From contig NZ_PGUY01000002.1 in NCBI RefSeq assembly GCF_002863585.1, positions 1 to 64,000 on the forward strand: a DNA stretch of 64,000 nucleotides, given 5' to 3'. Each line of letters opens with the position of its first letter. Within the stretch, counting starts at the first letter, position 1. Position numbers and translations under genes: made by a program. Below are positions 40,958-49,492 of this stretch, piece by piece. The stretch comes from Peribacillus deserti. Lineage in GTDB: Bacteria > Bacillota > Bacilli > Bacillales > DSM-1321. The notes beneath the pieces are model-generated. The model had not been told where the DNA came from, ran no database searches, and saw only the letters and a program-made list of their open reading frames with translations.

Positions 40958-41857
40958 ATGAAATTACTTAGAAAAAATATTGCGCTGGTTTATTTGTTAG
41001 TATTGGTGATTGGAACAATTCTTAGTTTATATATACCGAAGACGGAAAGTGCACAGGCAAAGGACACGGTTATTATCCCGAGTGATGCCATCAGGCTTCG
41101 TATCCTGGCAAATAGTGATAAAACAGAAGATCAAGATCTCAAGCGATTAGTACGGGATGAAGTGAATAAGGAAATTACAAAGTGGGTTCAGGATTTAACT
41201 TCTAAAGAAGAAGCCCGCAAAGTAATTGAGGGTAATCAAGGCCAGATCCAGGAAATCGCAGAGAACGTGGTAAAAGAGCAAGGCTTTACACAAGAAGTCA
41301 AAGTAAAATTCGGGCCGGCAAAGTTTCCTACTAAATTATACGGACAGTATTTGTATCCTGCCGGAAGCTATGAAGCTATCGTTATCACATTAGGAGATGG
41401 AGAGGGAGCAAATTGGTGGTGCGTGCTGTACCCGCCCCTGTGCTTCCTGGATTTTTCAAATGGGACGGCAGTAAGCCAAAGTCCGTATGAGGAGGAAGCT
41501 GCACATGACAATGTCGATCCTGTTGAAACAGACCAAGCAGACGGAAAGCGGGAAAAAGAGCAAGAGCCATCTGAACCACAGCAGCAACCAGAAGAGCAGA
41601 CAGTTGAAACAGAGCAATCAGAAGAGCAGCCAGTTGAAACAGGGCGCACAGATGAACAGCCAGCTGAAACAGAGCGCTCAGAAGAACAGTCAGTTGAAGA
41701 TAAGCAAGAACAGCCTGTCGGCACAGAGCTGCAGCCACAACAGGAATCTCCAGTCAGCACCACAGAAAAATCCGCTCCGGTCTACACTACACAAGATGAA
41801 GAGCCGGTCAAAGTTAAATTCCTTTTAGTAGAGTTATTCACAGATCTGTTCAGCTAA
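40958..41857 (+). CDS. spoIIR: Stage II sporulation protein R with repeat-expanded linker
   Basis: Forespore-secreted signalling protein that triggers SpoIIGA to process pro-sigma-E in the mother cell. Residues 1-30 form a signal/anchor. The conserved domain follows (IRLRILANSDK near 46; NWWCVLYPPLCFLDF near 150), and the C-terminal tail EPVKVKFLLVELFTDLF is kept. Between them lies a roughly 110-residue Glu/Gln/Pro/Thr-rich stretch including three to four 10-residue repeats of the type VETEQSEEQP (residues 216-245). At 299 residues it is well above the roughly 225 of B. subtilis SpoIIR. AAGGGAGG lies upstream of ATG. Confidence 0.93.
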   Translation: MKLLRKNIALVYLLVLVIGTILSLYIPKTESAQAKDTVIIPSDAIRLRILANSDKTEDQDLKRLVRDEVNKEITKWVQDLTSKEEARKVIEGNQGQIQEIAENVVKEQGFTQEVKVKFGPAKFPTKLYGQYLYPAGSYEAIVITLGDGEGANWWCVLYPPLCFLDFSNGTAVSQSPYEEEAAHDNVDPVETDQADGKREKEQEPSEPQQQPEEQTVETEQSEEQPVETGRTDEQPAETERSEEQSVEDKQEQPVGTELQPQQESPVSTTEKSAPVYTTQDEEPVKVKFLLVELFTDLFS

Positions 41858-41872
41858 TTTTAGAGCCGCTAT

Positions 41873-41903
41873 CCTGCATCGGAGGCGGCTCGCCTTAGTT
41901 TTG
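41873..41903 (+). terminator. Terminator after spoIIR
   Basis: GAGCCGC pairs with GCGGCTC, followed by GCCTTAGTTTT; the T-run is imperfect. Confidence 0.65.
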
Positions 41904-41970
41904 CTGGTTCTATCAACTCTATCTCTTGCATATTAGTGAAACAAAGGGATAAGAGAGAGGGTTGATAGTT

Positions 41971-42405
41971 ATGATAAGATGTGCAGGCAAAGAGGATAGT
42001 GTGCTGATTGAACAATTTTTAGCGGAAGCACATATAAGTGCTGATGGAGTAAAAGAGAATATAGAGAATTTTTTAATAGCAGAAAACCAGGCAGGAAAAC
42101 TGATTGCTGTGATTGGCATTGAGCCTTTGAATGAGACAGGACTGCTGCGATCTCTAGCTTTTTCACCAGAGTTTCATACCCGCAACCTGCCTGTTTTACT
42201 GGAACAAGTGATCATTTTAGCCAGGGAAAGAGAATTGAGAACTCTATATTTAGCGACGAATAGTGAATCTGCCGCGGGGTTATTTCAGTGGATGGGTTTT
42301 GAAACCGTCCCCAAAGGCCGTATTTCCGCAGATTTGGAGTTATCCACCCATGGAAAACACTTAATGGGGATAACTTCCTGTGAATTTCTATGTAAAACGC
42401 TTTAG
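41971..42405 (+). CDS. ywlB: GNAT-like N-acetyltransferase, YwlB-like
   Basis: A 144-residue protein with a Gcn5-type outline: RSLAFSPEFHTRNLPVLLEQVI in the place of the acetyl-CoA loop region, and LYLATNSESAAGLFQWMGFE as the late beta-alpha element typical of the fold. The acceptor is unknown. ATG 41971 is favoured because AGAGAGAGG sits ten bases upstream; TTG 41962 is too close to it. Placed between spoIIR and ywlC as in B. subtilis. Confidence 0.75.
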   Translation: MIRCAGKEDSVLIEQFLAEAHISADGVKENIENFLIAENQAGKLIAVIGIEPLNETGLLRSLAFSPEFHTRNLPVLLEQVIILARERELRTLYLATNSESAAGLFQWMGFETVPKGRISADLELSTHGKHLMGITSCEFLCKTL

Positions 42406-42663
42406 TTTTTCAACATATCCACAAAGTTACCCACAATTTTCAAATAGTTATACACATTTTGTGGATAACGCTTGTGTTAGCGTCTAACATCTTTTATACT
42501 TTCAAAGTACCTTTTTGCTTCCAAATAGGAAAAAAGGTCTATTATCCTCATAAAATAAAGACTTTTACACATAGATATAGAAACGATGAATGAAGGTGCT
42601 GAATATGCAGACAAAATACTGGACAGTGGATAAAAATGTGGACAACTCAGAAAGTTATTCACA
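42340..42663. promoter_or_regulatory. DnaA-box cluster at ywlB-ywlC
   Basis: Nine sites match TTATCCACA with at most one mismatch: 42340 TTATCCACC, 42365 TGGGGATAA (reverse), 42415 ATATCCACA, 42427 TTACCCACA, 42448 TTATACACA, 42460 TGTGGATAA (reverse, perfect), 42625 AGTGGATAA (reverse), 42637 TGTGGACAA (reverse), 42655 TTATTCACA. They span the end of ywlB, the gap and the first codons of ywlC. In B. subtilis a DnaA-bound cluster is known at ywlC and helps restrain replication initiation, so this looks conserved. Confidence 0.8.
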
Positions 42664-43651
42664 GCTTGAAGAAGCAGCCGAATTGCTTCAGCAGAATGAG
42701 ACAGTCGCTTTTCCTACTGAAACAGTATACGGACTTGGCGCTAACGCAAAAAGTGATCAAGCTGTTAAGAAAATTTTTGAAGCAAAAGGCCGTCCCAGTG
42801 ACAATCCTTTAATTGTACATATCGCTTCAAAAGAGCAAATGAACGAGATTGTAGAAGAAATACCAGAACAAGCCGAAATGTTAATCGAGCGATTTTGGCC
42901 GGGGCCGTTAACGCTTATTTTTAAAATAAAGAAAGACACTTTATCCAGTCTCGTAACGGCAGGACTGCAGACAGTCGGAATCCGGATGCCTGACCATCCT
43001 GTCGCGCTTGAATTGATAAAGAAATGCGGCCTGCCGATTGCAGCGCCGAGTGCCAATACATCAGGAAAACCAAGCCCGACAACTGCGGATCATGTATTTC
43101 AGGATTTGAACGGCAGAATAGCCGGAATTGTGGACGGCGGCGCAACAGGCGTAGGAGTCGAATCGACTGTGCTCGATTGTACAGAAGCGGTGCCTGTCAT
43201 ATTAAGGCCGGGCGGGATCACGAGAGAACAGCTTGAAGACGCAATCGGACAGGTCTCCTATGATCCCTCTCTTTCCAATATAAAAGAAGCTCCGAGATCA
43301 CCGGGAATGAAATATACCCATTATGCCCCGCAGGCAAAGTTCAGCCTGGTGAAGGGGAGTCCGGAATTTTTACAAACCCTGGTCAACGAAGCCAAAGCGG
43401 AGGGCCTGAGGGTGGGTGTGTTCACAACAGAGGAACATGCTGCGTTCTATGAAGCTGACCATGTCTTGTCTGCTGGGACGAGTCAGGACCTGGCGACCGT
43501 AGCAGCCGGCTTATATGATACTCTTAGAAAATTCGATACACTCCCAGTGGACTGCATTTTTGGCGAAGTCTTTCCCGTAGAAGGAATCGGCCAGGCTATT
43601 ATGAATAGGCTGACGAAAGCGGCAGGGCATCGGATTATTGAAGAGAAATAA
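42605..43651 (+). CDS. ywlC: L-threonylcarbamoyladenylate synthase (Sua5/YwlC type)
   Basis: A 348-residue enzyme that makes threonylcarbamoyl-AMP from threonine, bicarbonate and ATP, the first step of the t6A37 tRNA modification. The N-terminal YrdC domain (FPTETVYGLGANAKSD, KGRPSDNPLIVHI, SANTSGKPSPT) is followed by the C-terminal Sua5 domain. The linker SPGMKYTHYAPQA joins them. ATG 42605 has GAAGGTG upstream. DnaA boxes lie both in front of and within its 5' end. Confidence 0.94.
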   Translation: MQTKYWTVDKNVDNSESYSQLEEAAELLQQNETVAFPTETVYGLGANAKSDQAVKKIFEAKGRPSDNPLIVHIASKEQMNEIVEEIPEQAEMLIERFWPGPLTLIFKIKKDTLSSLVTAGLQTVGIRMPDHPVALELIKKCGLPIAAPSANTSGKPSPTTADHVFQDLNGRIAGIVDGGATGVGVESTVLDCTEAVPVILRPGGITREQLEDAIGQVSYDPSLSNIKEAPRSPGMKYTHYAPQAKFSLVKGSPEFLQTLVNEAKAEGLRVGVFTTEEHAAFYEADHVLSAGTSQDLATVAAGLYDTLRKFDTLPVDCIFGEVFPVEGIGQAIMNRLTKAAGHRIIEEK

Positions 43652-43656
43652 CGAAT

Positions 43657-43684
43657 AGGATTCCTTATTAGGGATCCTTTTTAG
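43657..43684 (+). terminator. Terminator after ywlC
   Basis: AGGATTCC pairs with GGGATCCT (one mismatch) around TTATTA, then TTTTTAG. Confidence 0.75.
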
Positions 43685-43689
43685 TATGG

Positions 43690-43950
43690 AGGTAAAAGGC
43701 CAAATTTCTAAGCCTGCCGGCGTAGTATTTATGCTGTTTGGGATTAGCCATATGTTAATTACAGAACCTAGCACTCTGATTAAGTTAAATTTTATAAAAT
43801 GGGGGCAATAAAGGTATCAGCAGCTTCTTGATAATTAGAGGCTAGAAAACTCTGCCAGCCAGCCAAAAAGCCCAAAGCGAAATCGCCGAACAGCCCCAGC
43901 CCAGCCTACCCTCCCAACAACACCATCCCATTTCGCCCGATGGGAAATAA
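43690..43950. other. Intergenic region ywlC-mntP
   Basis: About 260 bases. A 42-codon open frame (43686-43814) has no ribosome binding site and no family resemblance. The second half is C-rich and runs into a REP-like palindrome. Nothing else supported. Confidence 0.3.
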
Positions 43951-43982
43951 TCCGGGAAATGGGGGACAGTCCCCATAGTTCT
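43927..43982. repeat. REP-like palindrome, site 3
   Basis: CGGGAAATGGGGGACAGTCC followed by CCAT at 43953-43976, preceded by TCCCATTTCGCCCGATGGGA, which can pair with it. Same words as the other REP-like sites. It lies about 60 bases upstream of mntP. Confidence 0.75.
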
Positions 43983-44038
43983 ATTTGGGGTGGGACGGGC
44001 ATATGTATAAAGCAGGCTAGTCCGAGGGGGTAGGGTTT

Positions 44039-44602
44039 GTGGGGATGATGGGTGAGTTGTTTGCCTTGATGTCTATGGCGTTTGCGCTGGGAATGGATGC
44101 GTTTTCGATCGGCCTGGGCATGGGGATGTTCCGTATGGGATGGAGAAGGGTTCTTTTAATTGGGATGACAGTGGGTCTTTTTCATATATTAATGCCGCTT
44201 TTGGGCATGGCGGGCGGGAGGTTCCTTTCTGGGACGTTTGGAACGTTTGCGGGGTATGCGGGCGGTATTTTGCTGATAATATTAGGAATCCAGATGCTGA
44301 TTACGGGTCTTAAAGGGAGCGGCGATTCGTTGATCGCTCCGGTCGGATTTGGGATGATTGTCTTTGCTTTGAGTGTGAGCCTGGACAGCTTTTCTGTTGG
44401 ACTGACACTTGGGATATACGGAGCGAAAACCGTATTGGTGCTGGTTTGCTTTGGAACAGCTGCAGCGTTATTAACCTGGGCCGGCCTGCTGCTCGGCAAA
44501 AGGGTTCAGGGTATGCTTGGGAAATACAGCGTGCTTCTTGGCGGGGCCATTTTGTTTGCGTTCGGTATTAAACTGCTGGGAATTGAACGATTGTTTTTAT
44601 GA
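44039..44602 (+). CDS. mntP: Manganese efflux pump MntP (YwlD)
   Basis: A 187-residue inner-membrane exporter of Mn2+ with six predicted helices. Two repeated MntP signatures are visible, MAFALGMDAFSIGLGMG near residue 13 and FALSVSLDSFSVGLTLG near residue 108, each with a conserved Asp. The start is GTG with GAGGGGG upstream. No yybP-type Mn riboswitch fits in the short upstream space. Confidence 0.93.
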   Translation: MGMMGELFALMSMAFALGMDAFSIGLGMGMFRMGWRRVLLIGMTVGLFHILMPLLGMAGGRFLSGTFGTFAGYAGGILLIILGIQMLITGLKGSGDSLIAPVGFGMIVFALSVSLDSFSVGLTLGIYGAKTVLVLVCFGTAAALLTWAGLLLGKRVQGMLGKYSVLLGGAILFAFGIKLLGIERLFL

Positions 44603-44642
44603 TAAAGAGCCTTATCGATCATTTACATACTACAGAATAAAT

Positions 44643-44675
44643 GGACAGCTAAAGACAAGCTGTCTTATTTTTTTA
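44643..44675 (+). terminator. Terminator after mntP
   Basis: GACAGCT pairs with AGCTGTC, followed by TTATTTTTTT. Confidence 0.9.
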
Positions 44676-44721
44676 TATAATATGTTCTAGGGAATAATGG
44701 AATCTAGAAGGAGGTCCGATT

Positions 44722-45162
44722 ATGAATATACTATTTGTATGTACAGGAAATACTTGCAGAAGTCCGATGGCTGAAGCCATTTTGAAGAATATGAATCTGC
44801 CGGGAGTCGAGGTTCGGTCAGCCGGGGTCTATGCCATGGAAGGGCAGGAGGCGTCGTATAATGCCAAAGTTGTACTGGATGAAAACTCGATTGAGCATAA
44901 TCACTTTTCCAGACAAATCAATGTACAGGACCTGAAGTGGGCCACTTATATCCTCACCATGACTGAAAGCCATAAATCCACCCTGATCATTAATTACCCG
45001 GATGCAGCGGGCAAAACGTTCACTCTAAAAGAATTTGCAGGAAAAGATAAAAAAAGCTCCGATATAGTTGATCCTTTTGGTGGATCTGCCGATATATATA
45101 GGGAAACCTTTTCAGAATTGCAGGCTGTGATCAAAAGTATGGTCCATAGACTGCAGGAATAA
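44722..45162 (+). CDS. ywlE: Low-molecular-weight phosphatase, protein-arginine phosphatase YwlE
   Basis: A 146-residue phosphatase. The P-loop FVCTGNTCRSP has Cys7 as nucleophile and Arg13, and Thr11, the residue linked to phosphoarginine rather than phosphotyrosine specificity in Bacillus YwlE. The general acid Asp lies in DIVDPFGG near residue 116. It would reverse McsB arginine phosphorylation in the Clp stress pathway. AGAAGGAGG precedes the ATG. Confidence 0.92.
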   Translation: MNILFVCTGNTCRSPMAEAILKNMNLPGVEVRSAGVYAMEGQEASYNAKVVLDENSIEHNHFSRQINVQDLKWATYILTMTESHKSTLIINYPDAAGKTFTLKEFAGKDKKSSDIVDPFGGSADIYRETFSELQAVIKSMVHRLQE

Positions 45163-45186
45163 TCGGCATTATTGGGGGAGAAGAGA

Positions 45187-46476
45187 GTGGCGGGGAAGAA
45201 ACGGTATAAATTTGGATTACGGAAGAAGCTTGTAATTTTTACAACGCTCCTTGCAATTATTACGTATTCTACGAGTGCATTATTCATCTATGGAATCTAT
45301 CCTTTTGTAAGTAACTATTTAAATGAAGGGTTATTTAACATAATTATTTTACTGCTGGGAATTGCCTGGTCAGGTATTCTAGCGTTTTTTGCGGCAGGTT
45401 TTTTGACAAAACCGCTTCAAAGATTAGAGCAGGCCGCCTTAAAGGCAGCGAGCGGGGACTTGTCAGAAGACCTTAAGCTTTCAAAGTCTGATGATGAAAT
45501 CCGTTCATTAGGGGAAGCCTTCAATAATATGCTCTATAACCTGCGCGACATGGTGCAGAAGATCGACCAAAACTTTAAAGAGACAAATGATAAAGTGATT
45601 TATATTTCCCAAGAATCATCGAGGGCAGCTGAGCAGGCAGAAACGATTTCAAGGGCAATCAGAGAAATCTCACTTGGGGCAGATAACTCGGCTGCATCCA
45701 TCCAAACAACGGCAGAGTCGGTAGAAGAAGTCATTACCCTGGCAAGAGATGTGCAGGATAAGGCCAACTCTTCATCAGAAAAATCATCTGAAATGGTACA
45801 GGAATTAGTTCAAAGCAAACAGGTCATCCATTCCTTGATATCCGGTATCCAGCAGCTGGCAGACGACAGCATCCAATCTCTTGACGCTGTTAAGCGCCTT
45901 GAGGAAAATGCCAAAAAAGTCGAGCAGATCATTCAGCTTGTGGGTGATATTGCAGGACAGACCAATCTGCTGGCTCTGAATGCTTCCATTGAAGCAGCCC
46001 GTGCCGGGGAACATGGCAAGGGATTTGCCGTTGTAGCTGAGGAAGTAAGGAAGCTGGCTGATGAAAGTGCCAAAGCTGTACAAGGAATTTCCTCGCTGAT
46101 CCAGAACATTCAGCAGGATGTGCAGGGTGTGGTTAAACAAATCACTGAACAAGTCGAGTCTGCAAAGACAGAAGCGAACAAAGGTACAAAAACTAATGAA
46201 GTGATAGAAGAGATGACGGTATCTGTGAATAATGTGGCAGAAGCGGTCCGTGATATTACTAAACTTGTGGATCAGCAGATGGAAAGCATCAAGGAAACCT
46301 CCGCGCAGTCCCAGGAAGTAGCGGCTATTGCCCAAGAAACATCAGCAGGAGCGGTGCAGGTGGCTTCTGCAACTGAAGATCAAGCACGTGTGATTACCAA
46401 TGTGGAAGGATTGGCCAGCGAGCTGAGACAACAAGCTGAACAGCTGAAAGAAACCATTACCCGCTTTCAAATGTAA
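45187..46476 (+). CDS. Methyl-accepting chemotaxis protein with minimal sensor loop
   Basis: A 429-residue chemoreceptor. Two membrane segments (about residues 14-36 and 48-72) are separated by only some 10-12 outside residues, so there is no periplasmic-type ligand domain. A HAMP domain ([18 protein letters not shown]) and a long coiled-coil signalling domain with the conserved tip [20 protein letters not shown] follow. GTG 45187 has GGGGGAG six bases upstream; TTG 45172 has none. The signal may be sensed in the membrane or by partner proteins. It is placed between ywlE and rpiB. Confidence 0.9.
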   Translation: MAGKKRYKFGLRKKLVIFTTLLAIITYSTSALFIYGIYPFVSNYLNEGLFNIIILLLGIAWSGILAFFAAGFLTKPLQRLEQAALKAASGDLSEDLKLSKSDDEIRSLGEAFNNMLYNLRDMVQKIDQNFKETNDKVIYISQESSRAAEQAETISRAIREISLGADNSAASIQTTAESVEEVITLARDVQDKANSSSEKSSEMVQELVQSKQVIHSLISGIQQLADDSIQSLDAVKRLEENAKKVEQIIQLVGDIAGQTNLLALNASIEAARAGEHGKGFAVVAEEVRKLADESAKAVQGISSLIQNIQQDVQGVVKQITEQVESAKTEANKGTKTNEVIEEMTVSVNNVAEAVRDITKLVDQQMESIKETSAQSQEVAAIAQETSAGAVQVASATEDQARVITNVEGLASELRQQAEQLKETITRFQM

Positions 46477-46483
46477 GAATATG

Positions 46484-46522
46484 CCTGGATAAAGGGATTG
46501 CCCTTTATCCAGGCTTTTTTGT
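46484..46522 (+). terminator. Terminator after the chemoreceptor gene
   Basis: GCCTGGATAAAGGG pairs perfectly with CCCTTTATCCAGGC around ATTG, then TTTTTTG. Confidence 0.95.
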
Positions 46523-46623
46523 TCCCGGGAATCATCAGAGCTTCAATCCAGCCAGCTTTATATTTTCAGAGAGCTGTGGCAAAATAAATGTAGGATTAAT
46601 AGAACTAAATCGGAGGGGACAGC

Positions 46624-47070
46624 ATGAAGGTAGCGATTGCTTCAGATCATGGCGGTATCCAGATAAGGGAAGAGATTAAGAAACTATTGGACGAGATGGA
46701 CATTCCATACGAAGATTTTGGGTGTGAATGTGATACATCGGTAGACTACCCAGACTATGCGCTTCCCGTAGCGGAAAAAGTTGCAAATCATGAATTTGAC
46801 CGGGGAATTTTGATATGCGGTACAGGAATTGGAATGAGCATCGCTGCAAATAAAGTAAAAGGAATCCGCTGTGCCCTGGTACATGATACCTTTAGTGCAA
46901 AAGCGACGCGTGAACATAATGACAGCAATGTTTTAGCGATGGGAGAAAGAGTCATAGGACCGGGACTTGCGCTCGATATAGCGAAAATTTGGCTGACCAC
47001 TGAGTATCAAGGCGGCAGGCATGAAAAGCGTGTTGGAAAAATTACCGAATACGAGGCGAAAAATCTATAA
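46624..47070 (+). CDS. rpiB: Ribose-5-phosphate isomerase B
   Basis: A 148-residue RpiB-family isomerase interconverting ribose-5-phosphate and ribulose-5-phosphate. It has the N-terminal KVAIASDHGGIQIREE, VDYPDYA, and the catalytic GILICGTGIGMSIAANK block with Cys. CGGAGGGG precedes the ATG. Probably co-transcribed with ywlG and perhaps glyA. Confidence 0.95.
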   Translation: MKVAIASDHGGIQIREEIKKLLDEMDIPYEDFGCECDTSVDYPDYALPVAEKVANHEFDRGILICGTGIGMSIAANKVKGIRCALVHDTFSAKATREHNDSNVLAMGERVIGPGLALDIAKIWLTTEYQGGRHEKRVGKITEYEAKNL

Positions 47071-47107
47071 AAGTAGCCCCGCACTCTAAAGGGAGGCAGT
47101 TCACTGT

Positions 47108-47674
47108 ATGGAAGAATATAGAATAGCAGAGGAAGAGCTTACACTGTGGCAGCAGCAGCTTCTTGAGGCACTCGATGATTTACAGGAACATGCAAACTTA
47201 AATGAAAAAAAACTCCTCGTGGTCGGCTGCAGTACGAGCGAGGTAATCGGCAAACATATTGGAACAGCCGGAACAAATGAGGTAGCGGAAATGCTTTTTC
47301 ACGGACTGAAGCAGTTCCAAGCAAAAACTGGCGTGCAGCTTGCTTTTCAATGCTGTGAACATTTGAATAGGGCTCTCGTTATAACGAGGGAAACAGCCGA
47401 ACAACGAGGGCTGGATGAAGTGACAGTGATTCCGATCAGACAAGCGGGCGGTGCACTGGCTACATGCGCTTTTAACAGTCTGGATCAAGCCGTAGTCGTA
47501 GAACACATAAAAGCGGACGCCGGAATTGATATTGGGGACACCTTTATCGGTATGCATTTGAAGCATGTAGCTGTTCCTGTCAGAAGCAGGCAGAAACAGG
47601 TAGGGCATGCGAATATCACAATGGCAAGGACGAGGCCAAAGCTGATTGGCGGGAACCGGGCTTGTTACTCCTGA
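47108..47674 (+). CDS. ywlG: UPF0340 / TIGR01440 family protein YwlG
   Basis: A 188-residue protein of the UPF0340 family, typical in length. Visible blocks are [30 protein letters not shown] and [12 protein letters not shown]. No biochemical function is established. GGGAGGCAG lies upstream of ATG. It sits between rpiB and glyA, its conserved position in Bacillus. Confidence 0.9.
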   Translation: MEEYRIAEEELTLWQQQLLEALDDLQEHANLNEKKLLVVGCSTSEVIGKHIGTAGTNEVAEMLFHGLKQFQAKTGVQLAFQCCEHLNRALVITRETAEQRGLDEVTVIPIRQAGGALATCAFNSLDQAVVVEHIKADAGIDIGDTFIGMHLKHVAVPVRSRQKQVGHANITMARTRPKLIGGNRACYS

Positions 47675-47843
47675 TCCGTTGGTGGGCAGGATCGCAATAG
47701 TTAACTCAGGTTAGCGTTGTCGCAGTCGTTATATTGATGGTAAAATAAAAAGTGAGTTTTAAAAAAGTCGCACGATTATAAGTGGTGTTAATAGAAATGT
47801 GCGGGTTTTACTGATTATTAGCGGAAAGATGAGGGGGATTTAC

Positions 47844-49085
47844 ATGAAACATTTAGCTCAGCAGGATGAAAAGGTTTTTAGTGCCATTCAGGATGAACTG
47901 AAGCGCCAGCGGACAAAGATTGAATTGATTGCCTCAGAAAACTTTGTCAGTGAAGCAGTTATGGAAGCCCAAGGCTCTGTTTTGACTAATAAATATGCAG
48001 AAGGATATCCTGGCAAACGTTATTACGGCGGCTGCGAGCACGTTGACGTGGTTGAGGATATTGCCCGTGACCGTGCAAAAGAAATCTTTGGTGCCGAGCA
48101 TGCTAATGTACAGCCCCATTCAGGTGCGCAGGCAAATATGGCCGTATACTTTACGATTCTTGAGCCTGGCGATACGGTTCTTGGTATGAATCTTTCTCAT
48201 GGAGGTCATCTTACACACGGAAGCTCGGTAAATTTCAGTGGTGTTCAATACAATTTCGTCGAGTATGGTGTGGATGAAACGACTCATCGCATCAACTATG
48301 ATGACGTACTGGAAAAAGCACGTGCAAATAAACCGAAGCTGATTGTCGCTGGAGCAAGCGCGTATCCCCGCGAAATTGACTTCAAGCGTTTCCGGGAAAT
48401 CGCTGATGAAGTGGGAGCATACCTAATGGTCGATATGGCTCACATTGCCGGTCTGGTAGCAGCTGGCCTTCATCCGAATCCAGTTCCGCACGCTCATTTT
48501 GTTACCACTACGACTCATAAGACACTTCGCGGCCCCCGCGGCGGTATGATTTTGTGCAAAGAAGAGTTTGCCAAGAAGATAGACAAATCTATTTTCCCTG
48601 GAATCCAGGGCGGTCCGCTTATGCACGTCATTGCTGCCAAGGCTGTTTCTTTCGGTGAAGTTCTCCAGGATTCCTTTAAAGAGTACTCCGAAAACATTAT
48701 TAAAAATGCAAAGCGCCTTGCGGATGGTCTTAAGAAAGAAGGCTTTACACTTGTTTCTGACGGAACAGATAACCACTTATTGCTGGTTGATGTCCGTTCC
48801 ATGAACTTGACCGGTAAAAAAGCAGAGCATGTTTTAGATGAAATCGGGATTACGGTTAATAAGAATACCATCCCATTTGATCCCGAGAGTCCATTTGTAA
48901 CGAGTGGAATCCGCATTGGTACGGCTGCTGTAACTTCCCGTGGATTTACAGAAACAGATATGGATGAAATCGCGTCCATTATGGCTCTTGCTTTGAACAA
49001 TCCTGAGGATGACTCAAAGCTGAATGAAGCGAGAATCCGCGTTGAAAATTTAACAAGCAAATTTACTTTATATAAAGAGCTGTAA
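47844..49085 (+). CDS. glyA: Serine hydroxymethyltransferase
   Basis: A 413-residue PLP enzyme that makes glycine and 5,10-methylene-tetrahydrofolate from serine. Lys226 in [14 protein letters not shown] binds [26 protein letters not shown] and VDMAHIAGL are the family blocks. ATG 47844 has GAGGGGGA upstream; the frame extends 15 codons further without support. I see no clear PurR box in the 170 bases upstream. Its terminator is split by an IS remnant. Confidence 0.97.
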   Translation: MKHLAQQDEKVFSAIQDELKRQRTKIELIASENFVSEAVMEAQGSVLTNKYAEGYPGKRYYGGCEHVDVVEDIARDRAKEIFGAEHANVQPHSGAQANMAVYFTILEPGDTVLGMNLSHGGHLTHGSSVNFSGVQYNFVEYGVDETTHRINYDDVLEKARANKPKLIVAGASAYPREIDFKRFREIADEVGAYLMVDMAHIAGLVAAGLHPNPVPHAHFVTTTTHKTLRGPRGGMILCKEEFAKKIDKSIFPGIQGGPLMHVIAAKAVSFGEVLQDSFKEYSENIIKNAKRLADGLKKEGFTLVSDGTDNHLLLVDVRSMNLTGKKAEHVLDEIGITVNKNTIPFDPESPFVTSGIRIGTAAVTSRGFTETDMDEIASIMALALNNPEDDSKLNEARIRVENLTSKFTLYKEL

Positions 49086-49105
49086 AATGAAAGCCGGCCT
49101 GATTG

Positions 49106-49282
49106 TGAAGTGACCCCGTAAAGTCATTAACTCAGGTTAGGCATCTAGTAAGGCCTGAACTCGGTACTGAACCGGGCTCAGGCCTTTTAGTTTTGCCCTA
49201 TATAATTTCTCCTGGGTTGTAAATTTTGCCAAAATAAACACCTCCAATTGTTAGGGATGTCTAAAAATTGGGGTAGAGTTCA
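49106..49282 (-). mobile_element. Internally deleted IS3-family element (177 bp)
   Basis: On the minus strand the element starts TGAACTCTACCCC and ends with the reverse of TGAAGTGACCCC, giving IS3-like imperfect terminal inverted repeats with TGAA-n-ACCCC in common. Inside are GGAGGTG and a 31-codon frame (see next feature). No target duplication is certain. Only the two extreme ends of the parent remain. Confidence 0.75.
49137..49232 (-). pseudogene. Fused remnant of IS3 transposase OrfA start and OrfB end
   Basis: A TTG-started frame with GGAGGTG upstream encodes 31 residues: MAKFTTQEKLYRAK, typical of an IS150-type OrfA N-terminus, runs straight into LKGLSPVQYRVQALLDA, typical of the OrfB (DDE transposase) C-terminus. 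The whole helix-turn-helix and catalytic core are deleted, so it cannot be active. Confidence 0.75.
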
Positions 49283-49492
49283 TGTTAGGCCGGCTTTTGT
49301 ATATGATAAGAAATGTGCAATTTTATTTATTTAGCCGATTGAAGGAGGCGCTAGCGTCTTATGTTGCCAGGGGAATTGGTTTTTTTACCCAACTATTAGG
49401 ATCTTTATCGGCATGATTGATGAAATGAATTTTTTTCTGTAAAATAAGTCGGAAGCGTTGCAAGTTAAAATAATAAAAAGGGAGCGATCTCC

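Larger units (their letters stand above)
49090..49298 (+). terminator. glyA terminator with an insertion in its loop
   Basis: AAAGCCGGCCT (49090-49100) and AGGCCGGCTTTT (49287-49298) are the two arms of a typical terminator but are 186 bases apart. An IS3-type remnant (49106-49282) lies between them. The remnant carries its own hairpin (GGCCTGA with TCAGGCC, 49152-49183, followed by TTTTAG). Confidence 0.75.

Noticed and set aside
43686-43814. Small ORF of 42 codons after ywlC
   Set aside because: It starts inside the T-run of the ywlC terminator, has no ribosome binding site and no recognisable features.
43982-44038. yybP-ykoY manganese riboswitch in front of mntP
   Set aside because: Less than 60 bases remain between the REP-like palindrome and the start codon, and I see none of the conserved riboswitch words.
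47675-47843. PurR box or glycine riboswitch upstream of glyA
   Set aside because: No pair of CGAA-type PurBoxes and no tandem glycine aptamer could be recognised in the 170 bases before glyA.
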